From Gnetum montanum (taxonomy: Eukaryota > Streptophyta > Gnetopsida > Gnetales > Gnetaceae): a stretch of DNA of 31,915 bases. Each line of letters starts with the position of its first letter. Position 1 is the stretch's first letter. The notes below the pieces were generated by a model, which saw only the letters and a list, made by a program, of their open reading frames with translations, did no database searches and was not told where the DNA came from. A program made the position numbers and the translations under genes. The stretch covers positions 1 through 31,915 of the forward strand of contig MNCI01010436.1 in assembly GCA_015680685.1 (NCBI GenBank), given 5' to 3'. Below are positions 1 to 9,477 of this stretch, piece by piece.

Positions 1-180
1 AATCCACAAAGGACTTTATGTGACTATAATTCGGAACTCCATTCCTCTCTCTCATCCATCTATGCTTTCCATGTTCCACATCACTGCCGATTTCATGTTT
101 TGGTTCGATGTCTTGGTTTGATGTATCGGAATTCTTAGTTAGTTACTTCCAAATTTTTGCACTTAACCTTTTGTAACCAT
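1..180 (+). repeat. Diverged direct copy of 8377-8560
   Basis: This stretch aligns along its whole length with 8377-8560, in the post-pol spacer of element A. Shared landmarks in the same order are the CCACAA-GGACTTT block, the CCATTCC and ATCCATC blocks, and GAATTCTTAG near the end. By eye about two thirds of the bases match. It is read as a fragment of a related element that breaks off next to an unrelated protease ORF. Confidence 0.6.
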
Positions 181-691
181 GATCGATAAGCTAGGCCTAG
201 TGGAAATCAGGCCAACCAAAACCACTTGTCTAAAATCTTTCAACGGATCACGTGTCATAGTCAAGGGTATAATCAACTTAGCCTTTGTGGTAGGAGAGAA
301 ATTCCCCACTAGTGCATATTTCACTGTCATAGAGGAGATGCCAAGTTTCAACATGATTCTAGGTAGGCCTTGGCTAGCCCAACTAAGGGCCATCTCCTCT
401 CCCATCCACCAAGAAATCCACCTTTCATACAAAGGTGGTCAAGTTATCATCCATGGTGATAACGCTTCCTCTTCGACTATCCATGACATAGACATGGCAT
501 AAGTTTCAGAAGAGGAGGTTCTTGGTGGTACACCTACAACAACCAACGCAGTGCCTAAGGCTAACACACTCAAACAAGTGGCTGAAGCCAATAGCCTCCC
601 AGAGGACCCTATGCCTTGCACACCCCCTAGTCTACACCTAATTAAGAAGCAACTATTTGATCAAGACTTTTCATTGGCAAAAACACGTTAA
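179..691 (+). pseudogene. Ty3/gypsy retropepsin fragment plus linker
   Basis: The frame opens with an ATG at 179 and reads to a TAA at 500-502, then continues in the same frame to a TAA at about 691. It contains the sequence MILGRPWL, the conserved ILGRPW segment that follows the catalytic part of plant Ty3/gypsy aspartic proteases, followed by an SSPIHQ-like segment. The N-terminal catalytic D-S/T-G half is missing, so this is a fragment. The part after 502 is a polar linker rich in Pro, Thr and Glu. No RT follows; minisatellites begin within 200 bp. It differs from the protease of element A (3786-4246), so it belongs to another element. Confidence 0.7.
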
Positions 692-865
692 CCACTAGCT
701 CATCCCTTGCCTTCATTGGCCATGCATTTTTGGTTTTTTCTTGGGTTACATTTGTTCATGCATTTACATTTCACCTACTTGCCTAGTTTACATACTACTT
801 CACTTTGTTTAAGCATTTCTACTTTGTTTACACATCCATCTACTTATCTTATGCATTGTGTTTCA

Positions 866-957
866 AAAACAACAAAACAATATGGCCTGAAAAGGCCTTA
901 AACTAGCCCTTGGCCCGAAAAGGCCTTAAATTAGCCTACGGCCCGGAATGGCTTAAA
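866..957 (+). repeat. GGCC-rich minisatellite, about 3 units of about 29 bp
   Basis: Three consecutive units carry GGCC-GAAAA-GGCC followed by TTAAACTAGCC or a close variant. Each unit holds an AAGGCCTT-type palindrome or a degenerate form of one. Minisatellites of this kind are common in non-coding parts of Tat/Athila-type elements. Confidence 0.65.
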
Positions 958-1073
958 ACTATCACTTTTTGCATTGCTTTTCTTTCATTCATACATTTTA
1001 ACTCTATTTATGACAAGTGTTGCTTGATGTTTTTTTCTTTCTAATTGATTTTTGTAGGATCTCACACGCACAC

Positions 1074-1155
1074 AGCATGACTACGCATGCAACATCGCAC
1101 CTTACATAAGCAANTAGCATGACTACGCATGCAACATCGCACCTTACATAAGCAA
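1074..1155 (+). repeat. Exact 40-bp duplication flanking a single N
   Basis: A 40-bp segment (AGCATGACTACGCATGCAAC and the next 20 bases) ends at 1113. A single N is at 1114, and the same 40 bp is repeated at 1116-1155. Identical copies either side of one N look like unmerged overlapping contig ends, though a true tandem duplication is possible. Confidence 0.75.
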
Positions 1156-1157
1156 GG

Positions 1158-1425
1158 TAAGCACTAGTCCGCTATGAATATAAACTAGCATAGACAGTCC
1201 GCTATGACTATAAACTAGCACAGCTCGTCCTTGGGTCATGACATTAAATTGGCACAATAGCTCGTCCTTGGGTCATGACACTAAACTAGCATAACATCCA
1301 CTATCTACTACAACATTAAACTAGCATCCAACAGTTTTCTAGGACTATAAACTAGCACATCATGGTCTGCCAAGACCTTAAATTGGGTTCACAGTCTGCT
1401 AGGACTTTAAATTGTCATGTTACTG
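1158..1425 (+). repeat. Degenerate tandem array, about 30-40 bp units
   Basis: Repeated units have the form GTCCGCTATGACTATAAACT followed by AGCA. Variants include CTCGTCCTTGGGTCATGACA followed by a TTAAA-type run, and GTCTGCTAGGACTTTAAATT. About seven to eight copies are present. They share the TTAAACTAGC core with the GGCC minisatellite at 866-957, so the two arrays probably derive from one ancestral repeat. Confidence 0.65.
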
Positions 1426-1435
1426 ATCTGTTCGA

Positions 1436-1557
1436 GCACTATCCATTGGTGAAACTCTTGGGGGCACTCACAGCATCATTGCCTCCTACCATTTTGGTGA
1501 TCTTTTGAAGCACTTTCCATTAGTGCGATCTTTAGAGGACTCACAGCATCATCACCC
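1436..1557 (+). repeat. Tandem duplication with about 74-bp period
   Basis: A segment starting GCACTATCCATTGGTG and ending near CTCACAGCATCATTGCC (1436-1483) recurs in diverged form at 1510-1557 as GCACTTTCCATTAGTG through CTCACAGCATCATCACC. Confidence 0.55.
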
Positions 1558-2755
1558 TGGCACTTTCACCAATGTCCTAGGCACTTGCAACTGGCACAAC
1601 ATTTGACACATTTGCAGCATCTTTGCATCTAGCACCTACAACATCTTCATACCTAGCATTTGCACTTACATTTCATGTTTTGTGGTTTTCTTATCTTCTT
1701 GGAGTTGTGTTTGCAGAGCAAAGCCTCAAAGGTGGTCATGCAGAGATGCATCTCATTATAGCAGCAAGTCACCACATTACTCTAATATGCATGATTGGAC
1801 TAGTTGAGCCACTAAAAAATGCACCTCTCCCCTCATCCTTATTACAACCTATGCACATTCACTCCATTATCCTAATATCCTCTCATCTCCCACATACTCA
1901 TGATTATACATCCCTCATATGCATACACACTATGATGCACATGGCATTCTCTTCACATCAACTATAGAACCCATGGTTGATGTAACACAATTCATCCTAT
2001 GGGACGCCTCTGTTGCGTGGTAAAAGCCTAAGAAGATGTAACATGAAACATCCCTGGGAGGAAACATCTATCCTATAGATGCAATGTGATGCATCAAAAA
2101 AAAGCCCATCTTCTCGATGGCCAACTTGCAGCTAACATTTAGTAGTAAGCCGAACCCAAAGAAGGTTCACCGCAAAAAAAAAAGAATGGGGAAAAACATA
2201 TCCCCAAGAAAATGGACAACGCTACAGCTTCGCAATTTGCCTAGCCTTGGATTGAATTTGATGCTCTCATAAGCACTTTGATGAGAGATCAACATTTCAG
2301 GGGCAAACCACTTCATGCCATGGTCACTGTTAACCATGTTGAATTTGCATCTTACACCATGATCCACTATTTGCATTTCATTCCCACAGTTCAAATTTCA
2401 TCCCTCTAGCATTGCCTATACCCCTTTGTCCCTTAGCATAACCTTATTCCCATATCACTCTTGAGCATGGTAAAATGACATCTGATCTTGTGCTGATGAG
2501 TGATGTTGGTGACATGTCTACTGTAGTGTTTTGTAATTCTTTGTCGATGTCTCTCGGGCCACTCCTCTAGATGTCAACAAAAAGGAACCATTAAAACAAG
2601 ACAAAATTTTGGGTCTCAGCATCACAACTGCAAATATGGCTAAGTGTCAAAATTATGGTACTGTGTCCATATTTTTCCAAAGTGACAGGTGTAGTCAGCT
2701 CCAATTACCAGATTTACAAAATTTCTCTAAGTGTCAAAATGATGGCACTTTTTGC
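1558..2755. other. Non-coding spacer, no recognisable gene
   Basis: Short ORFs here (for example 1623-1967 plus and 2167-2394 minus) match no known motif. A purine run with a G stretch lies at about 2174-2198. The stretch is probably a decayed non-coding retroelement segment, since it lies between retroelement pieces. Confidence 0.4.
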
Positions 2756-2759
2756 ACAA

Positions 2760-3050
2760 ATGTTACGATGCATAGCATAGCGTAGCGTAGCACACTATTA
2801 TGCTACATAGCATAGCGTAGCATAGCACCCTATTACACTGCATAGTGTAGCATAGTGTATCACCCTGCTACGCTACGTAGCATAGTGCATTGTTACGTTG
2901 TGTAGCATAGTGTAGTGTAGCACCATGTCTACTGCAGCAGAGCACCCTATCACGCTACGTAGCATAGCAACCATGTCTACTTCAGTGTAGCAACCACATC
3001 TACTACAACGTAGCAACCACATCTACTACAGCATAGCACCTTGTCCAATG
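2760..3050 (+). repeat. TAGC-pentamer minisatellite with GTAGC/GCTAC inverted units
   Basis: The array is built from GTAGC and ATAGC pentamers. These are organised into roughly 35-bp units that start with GTAGCATAGC, contain CACCCTATTAC and end with GCTAC. It then gives way to about three units of about 23 bp of the form GTAGCAACCACATCTACTAC. GTAGC starts and GCTAC ends make each 35-bp unit self-complementary at its edges, and CTACGTAG palindromes occur at unit joints. Confidence 0.75.
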
Positions 3051-3129
3051 ATGCAGCTAGTATCCCATGTCCCACACGTAACATGGGACGAGCATGGTCC
3101 CAGCCATCGCATTGGCATGTGGCACTTGA

Positions 3130-3420
3130 TCTACATTTTGGACTAACCTTAGCCCTATAAATTCCCTTGCATCCTCTTTTGAAAAGGGAGGGAAGAAGAA
3201 GGGGTTGGCTTTCATTTTTCACCAAGAAGGTAGTTGGCACCTCCATTTTGGCATTTTGGCACTTCGGCATCTTGGCACTTAGCTCCGTGGCTGAACGAGA
3301 CCCAGAGCACACTACACTGGTAGAAAGACACCTACACTACACAGTACACTGTAGCCCCATTGTAACTCTATAGAACATCACATGGTACACCATGGCTACT
3401 AACCCGATAGACACAACTCA
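3130..3420 (+). promoter_or_regulatory. LTR-like promoter (TATA and leader)
   Basis: A TATA box, TATAAATT at 3156-3163, is followed by a purine-rich GAAAAGGGAGGGAAGAAGAAG leader-like segment and then by ATTTTGGCA/CTTCGGCA/CTTGGCA short repeats. The order repeat-rich upstream region, TATA and GA-rich leader resembles the U3-R part of a plant gypsy LTR. Neither LTR edge nor a second copy was found, and it does not match the LTRs of elements A, B or C. The next stretch to 3785 holds no gene. Confidence 0.35.
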
Positions 3421-3785
3421 ACATAGTAAGTACTAGACTTCACAGCCTAACACTACCGAGGCTGTGACTATGCTCCCACTATGCCTATTATACATTATGT
3501 ATACCTTTGTGAATTAGCTACACCCCCTCTTTTGGGGTAGTGCATCTTCTTACTCAAACTCTCCTTTTGTCTTATTACAGCATTTACTTCGCATTATCAA
3601 TTGTTTAATTGTGTCTACTATCCTGATTACATGCTTTGATAGATTTCTACTATTGTGCCTTCCACGTTTTCTTTCATTTCAACCATCATGTGTTACGTTT
3701 CAAAGTTACTGCTCGCAAAAGGTTATTTAACACCTTATAAGTCCTTGTCTAATCAACCAGACATTTATGGCACCCTGTTTTCATT

Positions 3786-4246
3786 TTCTCCAACATGACC
3801 CTCACACAGATTTGAGGCTAGGTTGTATGCCCGATAACCTCTCAGTGTTCTAACCACCGAAATTTTTGAACGTCACAGCCTAGAACCTACCACCTCTCAA
3901 GAAGAGCAACATCCATCTAGAATTGGCAAATCAATCAATCACTATTCCTTTGGGATTAGTGGAGGACATTTTAATCATACTAAGTGGGTGGTCCTATCCT
4001 GCCAATTTTTTGGTGATCAAGATTGAAAATTGCAAAGGTGACTTCTCCATCATTATGGGAAGGGCTTGGTTAAGCATGGTTGATGCATGTATGGGCATAA
4101 GAGACCTCTTCTTGGAAATCTCCAAGGAAAATGAATTTGGAAAATTAGAGAAGAAGCATATTCCATGCATCACGTATAGTGATAATGGGTGTAATTATGT
4201 GCAAAATATTTGGTCCATCAAAAGTACAATACATCAAAGCATATAA
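3786..4246 (+). pseudogene. Element A protease (retropepsin) domain
   Basis: The frame from 3923 begins ANQSITIPLGLVEDILI, the segment that in Athila-type proteases follows the catalytic loop, then has IIMGRAWL (from the ILGRPFL-type motif; Pro is lost) and ends at 4246. Upstream, 3808-3845 reads DLRLGCMPDNL in the matching position of the D-L-G-A-S-V-N-L-M-P catalytic loop, badly decayed, so the active site is destroyed. A non-coding gap of about 200 bp with stops follows before the RT block. Confidence 0.7.
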
Positions 4247-4463
4247 TCAGTGTGCACAAAAAACATATATTCAAAGGTGTCTGTATACAACAGCCACAAA
4301 ATTGGAGGGAACCTAGTGGCTAATAGTTGACTTAGATAGTAGCACATTATGCATGGAACTAACTAAGAGCCTAACATGTGCTTATGTTAAAAGCATGGAT
4401 GAACTTAAGTAAGTTCATCACCAACTCTCTGATAATCAAAATGATGATACCTATTGGGAAGAG

Positions 4464-5960
4464 TTGGAAATCCTTAATAACTTCAAGCAGGAGCCCCTAG
4501 AGCTGAAAACTCTACTGACCGACATGGAATATGCATTTTTAAACAATGGTAAACTAGTCATAATCAATGTTAAACTTGCTCCTAAACAAAAAGAAAATAT
4601 GTTAAAGGTGGTTAACAAATGGCCAATAGCCTTTGCTTGGTCATATCCTAAGTTAACAAGAATCGATCCAAGGATATGCCAACATCACATTTACACTAAC
4701 CCAGCCATGAAGCAAGGAGGCAACTGTAGAGGTGGCTAAATCCCAAATTGAAGCAAATCATCAAGGAGGAAATAAAGTAACTTCTTAAGGTAAGGTTCAT
4801 CTATCCCATCGTGGATAGTAAGTGGGTTAGCCCACTTGTAACTGTACCAAAGAAAGATGGCAACTGGCAGGTTTGCATCGATTTCAGGCTATTGAATATG
4901 GCAACATTTAAAGATAATTTTCCATTACCATTTGTGGATCAAGTTTTGGACACCATATCTAGGCATTTCTATTATAGCTTCTTTGATGATTATAATGGCT
5001 ATAACCAACTCCAAATTACACCAAAAGATCAAGCCAAGACAACATTCATAAGTCCCTGAGGGACTTTTGCATATTGTAAGATGCCATTTGATCTATGCAA
5101 TGCTTCTACAACATTTCAACATCTAATCCTTAGTATTTTCCAATAGCAAATCGATAGTGGTGTGGAAGTCTTCATGGATGACTTCTCCACCTATGGAGCT
5201 ACATTTGAGCAAGCCTTTGACCACCTTGAGCAAGTACTAAAGAGATGTGTCAATACAAATCTATGACTCAACTAGCAAAAAAGTCATCTCATGGTCCAAG
5301 AAGGCATTATACTGGGGCATACAATCACTCAGGCAAGGATTGAGGTAGACCCAGAAAAGATAAGGATCATCCAAGGAATTACACATCAACTAGAGATAGT
5401 CAAAGATGTTAGATCATTCCTTAGACATACTAGATACTACTGACGATTCATAGAGAATTTCTCTAAGATCAAAAAGCCATTGGTTGAGCTTACAAAGAAA
5501 TATGCACCTTTCATTGGACCAAGGAATGTGAACATGCATTCCAAAATTTAAAGGAGAAACTCATAGAAACACCAATTCTATAGGCACCAAACTGGTCTAG
5601 GCCATTCCACATCAAGATGGATGCATCTAACTATGCCTTGGGAGCAATGCTCATGTAGCTAGATGATAAGAAACATCCATACTACATACACTATGCAAGC
5701 CAAAGCATTGTGGGAGCACAATTAAATTACACCACCATAGAAAACGAACTAATGGCCATGGTGTACACTCTTGAAAATTTTGGGCACTGTGTGCTTGGCT
5801 ACAACGTATTTATGCACATGGGCCACAATGCAATCTACTTCCTCATGAACAAGCCAGCAATGAGCTCTCGTATCATATAATGGCTCATGATCTTGCAAGA
5901 ATTCAATCTCATAATGGTAGATTGAAAAGGGACTAAAAATATGGTCACTAACCACCTCTC
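4464..5960 (+). pseudogene. Element A reverse transcriptase and RNase H
   Basis: Frames 4464-4739 and 4811-5058 and their continuation to about 5960 encode a Ty3-type RT. Visible are the pre-RT segment with ICQHHIY, the KWVSPLVTVPKKDGNWQ entry motif, DFRLLN, FPLPFVDQVLD, GYNQLQI, and the catalytic FMDD at 5171-5182 (Y-M-D-D in most relatives). VRSFL and RFIENFSKI mark the thumb. RNase H starts near 5605 with DASNYALGA and continues to the LMNKP and LQEFNL segments. A TGA replaces an expected Trp codon at 5057-5059, TAG stops follow at about 5146 and later, and there is a frameshift between 4739 and 4811. Length and order match an Athila-like pol. Confidence 0.88.
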
Positions 5961-6039
5961 TTTCTTAAGATGGGATAATAAAGAGGAGGAGAGCTCATTC
6001 TCTGATCAGTTTCCAGATGAACTCCTCTTTATAGGAGCA

Positions 6040-7260
6040 CTAAATGACCAAATCCTTGCAAAAACAACATGGCATAATGACATCCTTACCTATCTTCTCA
6101 CTCAAGAGATGCCACAAGATCTTGACTTTAGAAAGAAACAACATTTACAAGGTGTGCGCTAATGGCTTGATTCATTGGAGTGTTCCTAATGAAGATCAAC
6201 TATGCATTCTTCAAGATGCTCATGAAGGATCTTGTAGAGGCCACTATGCAAGGATATGCAAAAACATAAAAATCCTAATGGTGGGATACTATTGGCCTAC
6301 AATCTTTAGGGATGCCCACTAGTTTGTTTAATCTTGTGAACATTGTCAACAAGATGATGGGATGACCACTTGAATGAAAGGTCCTTGATAGTGGATTTAA
6401 CAACTAGAGCCTTTTGACATATGGAGCATTGATTTCATGGGTTCCATCACACCCATGTCCAATGCAAAGATGTATATCATCATAGAAATCAACTACCACA
6501 CAAAATGGGTAGAAGCAACAATCATTACTAATTGTACATCATCCACTACTACTAGATTTATACAATAGAATGTTGTAAACAAGTTTGAGGTGCCAAGTAC
6601 ACTAATTTCTAATAATGGAACTCATTTCACATGTGTCACTTTTAGAAATTTGATGCAACACTTGGGGGTTGAACATAAATTAACAACATCCTACCATCCC
6701 CCAAGCCAATAGTCAAGCAGAGGTAACTAACTGGAAGATCACAAAGATCTTAACAAGACCCATAAGAAAATATAGGAGAGATTGGAGTACCAAAATCAAT
6801 GATGCTCTCTAGGCCTATCACTCAACACAGAAACTTCCTATTGGCTACTCTCCCTACAAATTAGTGTATGGAAAACTTCCAACATTCCCAATTCAGTCTA
6901 AGCTCCATACACTCTTAATAGCCTGTGATCTGGATCTTGACCTAAGTCTAGCACAAAAAGAAAGATTGATCAACTTGAATGTACTAAATGAAACTAATTG
7001 GTGGCCCTATCTTTGAATGAGGTAAACAAAGCATTCAACAAGAAACATCATGACCTTAAAATATGGAAAGTAACATTTCAACTCGAAGATAAGATTCTCT
7101 ATTGGAACCTCACACACCTACCCTAGAAGACAAAATTCCAAACATTATGGGAGAAACCTTATATAATTAATTAAAAATTTCTCTCTAGGTCCATGTTAAT
7201 CTACAAATCTAAAAGCCCAAATTAAAAGCAATTGATCAACATCTAGCAAGTGAAACCTTT
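6040..7260 (+). pseudogene. Element A integrase
   Basis: The zinc-binding domain is visible as H at 6221, H at 6242 and the pair C-x2-C at 6335-6346, with GYYWPTIF between. The catalytic core follows: Asp at 6431 in WSIDFMG, then SNNG at 6608-6619, where family members have SDNG, so the second acidic residue is now Asn. The Glu is at 6720-6722 in QAEV, reached only after a frameshift. AYHSTQKLPIGYSPYKLVYG is a typical integrase C-terminal segment, and KHHDLKIWKV leads to a short tail with no chromodomain. Stops occur at HxFVxSCEHC and several other places. The enzyme is inactive by stops, frameshifts and the Asp loss. Confidence 0.87.
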
Positions 7261-8376
7261 CCTAGAGCCAAGACAAGCCAATGCAACTACCACCTCAATG
7301 GATGAACAACCACATTCCATTTTTCAAATCTCCTCCTTCCAACTTAGTCATGGGGGAGATGGCCATCCATGCTAATGATCCATATGGCTTCTCAATTTTT
7401 CTACTTTTTTTTTATGTTTTTGATTTTACAAGTTATTTATTTTACAAATTTTTTATTTTCAAATTTTTCCCAAATTTGCACCATCATTAGTACCTTTGAA
7501 CCTTTCTTGATTATTTTACAATTCTCATATATTTTACTTTGTTTTGATTTGTTTAAGTGTGAATTTTCATTATTTTTTCTAATAAAAGTGCTTTATTGCC
7601 ACAAGGCACAGTACCATTGTTGTTGTTTACTAATGATGATTTGTGCTTAATGTTGTGATTGTCGATGTCTGGTTTCTATTTTTGAATTTTGATGTCTAAT
7701 GACATGACATGGTTTATTTTTCATGGAATAGGCAGTGATTCAATGGCATTCGCCCATCCAATAAACTCTATGATTTTTTTTATTATGAAAGTTTGAGCTT
7801 CCTTCCATTAAAAAAACTTTTAATCAATTGGTGACCTTGGTAGTTCTGAAATTGGAAAAGATTCAAAGGTTTGTCGAAGGTGTGACTTCAAAGGGACTTA
7901 ACAATCCTTGTACTCTTTTGCTTACTTGAGTGCTTAGGTATTTTTCATGAACTTGTTACCATTCCATTCCAACCACAAATAGGAACACAAATAAAGTCTT
8001 TGCATGGTGTGGTTTCCATCAAGAGAGAGAGAAGAAGAAGAAGAAAGAAAGAAAGAAAGAAAATATAAAAAAAAAAAGAGAAAAAAAACATGATGGGAAT
8101 TCAAAGCACATCCCTTAGAAAAATAGATGGGCTACAAGCACTAGTTATGGGACTAGAAAGACATGCATCCATGCCTGAAGGTCCTCTCTATCTAAGGCCC
8201 CCTCTCTCTCACTTCTTACTTCTCTTCTTTTCTCTTTTGGGAATGGTGGTTATTTCTGGAAGCTTTCTCATGTCTTGAGTGGGTGGATCAGTCTTAGAGT
8301 GGTGATGTGAAGTTGCTGAAAGTGGCTAGTTTTGTTCTGGACTAAGGATGGATCTTCTCAAGTCATTTTAAACACA
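7261..8376 (+). other. Post-pol spacer of element A
   Basis: No coding gene is recognisable. 7380-7600 is T-rich. A purine tract (GAGA, GAAGAA, GAAA runs then A-rich) spans 8016-8088. At 8153-8181 there is a 29-nt motif, readable as LERHASMPEG in the 8090-8278 ORF, that recurs with a single difference at 25338-25366 in element C. The conserved motif suggests this spacer once had a function, either coding or as RNA. Confidence 0.5.
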
Positions 8377-8560
8377 AACTCCACAAGGGACTTTTTATGA
8401 CCTCAATTTGGGATTCCATTCCACCTTCCCCATCATCCATCCATGTTGCCATAACTCACCTCACTACTGGCTTCTAGGTTATGCTCTATGTCTTAGTCTA
8501 ATGTGTTTGAATTCTTAGATAGATTCTTTTTGGTTGGTCCTTAACTTTTCATGACCATTA
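8377..8560 (+). repeat. Copy of the 1-180 repeat within element A spacer
   Basis: It aligns with 1-180 (see that entry). It ends 59 bp before a 27-nt block, 8619-8645 (GAACCTACTATAGGGAGGAC plus seven bases), which recurs at 25874-25900 in element C with two differences. Confidence 0.6.
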
Positions 8561-8912
8561 ATCAACTATGGGGCCCACAAACTCCTTAGTTGAGGTTATG
8601 AAAGGGCAAAAAGGACATGAACCTACTATAGGGAGGACCCACTTGCATATCTCTTAGTTTGCTTAGTTAAGTTCCTTACCTTAGACATTGCTACAATTCT
8701 ATTCTTTGCATATTCCATTAAGCAAACCATTATGTGCTCCTTGATCTCTCATTTTCCATCCTCTTTCTTCATTTTCTTAATTTTCTCAATTTTTAGGACT
8801 TCAACATCCTCTTCTCATATTTTCATATTTTCATCACGTTCATGGCTGTTTTTGCTTCAATTTGATCCTAATTTCGTTCAAAATCTCTTTGTAATTTTCA
8901 AGTTTTGATCAA

Positions 8913-9075
8913 GTCAACTAAAGTCAACGATGGTCAATAACTACGTCGACAAGGCCCCATTGACGTAGTTGACTACATTGATAAGGACCCATTGACGCAT
9001 CATAAAAACTCTATATATACCACCACAAACTTTGAAATTTTTATCATTTGCTTCATAACACTAGGGGAGTTTTTT
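8913..9075 (+). promoter_or_regulatory. Internal (post-pol) promoter of element A
   Basis: Three GTCAA cores (8913, 8923, 8933), a GTCGAC palindrome (8945-8950) and three TTGAC cores (8960, 8969, 8992) precede a TATA box, TATATATA at 9012-9019. Downstream at 9061-9075 is CTAGGGGAGTTTTTT, identical to 13870-13884 in element B at the same distance from its TATA box. The 17-mer CGTCGACAAGGCCCCAT at 8944-8960 is repeated exactly at 12660-12676 in this element's LTR. TTGAC is the core of WRKY-binding W-boxes (known family fact); binding here is inference. The promoter would drive the extra ORF starting at 9478. Confidence 0.65.
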
Positions 9076-9166
9076 CCATTTTTTAGAGTCCAAAACCTTC
9101 CAAAGTCCATAACTTCCCAACTATTTGTCTAAAGCACTCTGTTCTTTGATCCTACAACTACCAAAG

Positions 9167-9477
9167 GTAAACTCTTTATCGTGGGGGATGAAAACCTTAA
9201 GGTTTCCAATGAAAATTTTTGAAAATTTTTCTAACTCCCCCAAAGGGTTCATAAATTTAACAATATACAAACATCAATTTTTTCAAGGATTAACCCTTCC
9301 AACATCCTCTGGGATGATTTATTAACAATAACACATAAATAAAATAATGATTGAATTAATTAAATCAACCATAATCACAACTTAGCCAAGTATAACTATC
9401 TTAAGGAGATGAAAGGTATCCTAATTGTTTCATGTTACACAACAAATTGCTAACCCATGGTCTTATTGTGATTACAG
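9167..9477 (+). other. Putative leader intron before element A extra ORF
   Basis: A candidate donor AAAG/GTAAAC lies at 9167. The acceptor GTGATTACAG ends at 9477, directly before an ATG. The interval is AT-rich and full of stops. Element C has the same arrangement (GTGATTATAG then ATG at 26214, with a TTACTAAT branch-like sequence upstream). The acceptor is well supported by that comparison; the donor is a guess. Confidence 0.5.

Noticed and set aside
866-3050. CRISPR-like array
   Set aside because: Units are contiguous and degenerate without unique spacers, no cas genes are present, and the sequence is plant nuclear DNA.
3141-3420. 5' LTR of element A
   Set aside because: Its TATA region and downstream sequence do not align with the 3' LTR of A (12576-13509), and no Asp-tRNA primer site follows.
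1981-3785. A solo LTR starting TGTAACAC at 1981
   Set aside because: No matching end, second copy, primer site or target duplication was found; only the TATA region at 3156 is LTR-like.
5749-5955. Minus-strand ORF over the RNase H region
   Set aside because: It is the antisense shadow of the element A RNase H frame.
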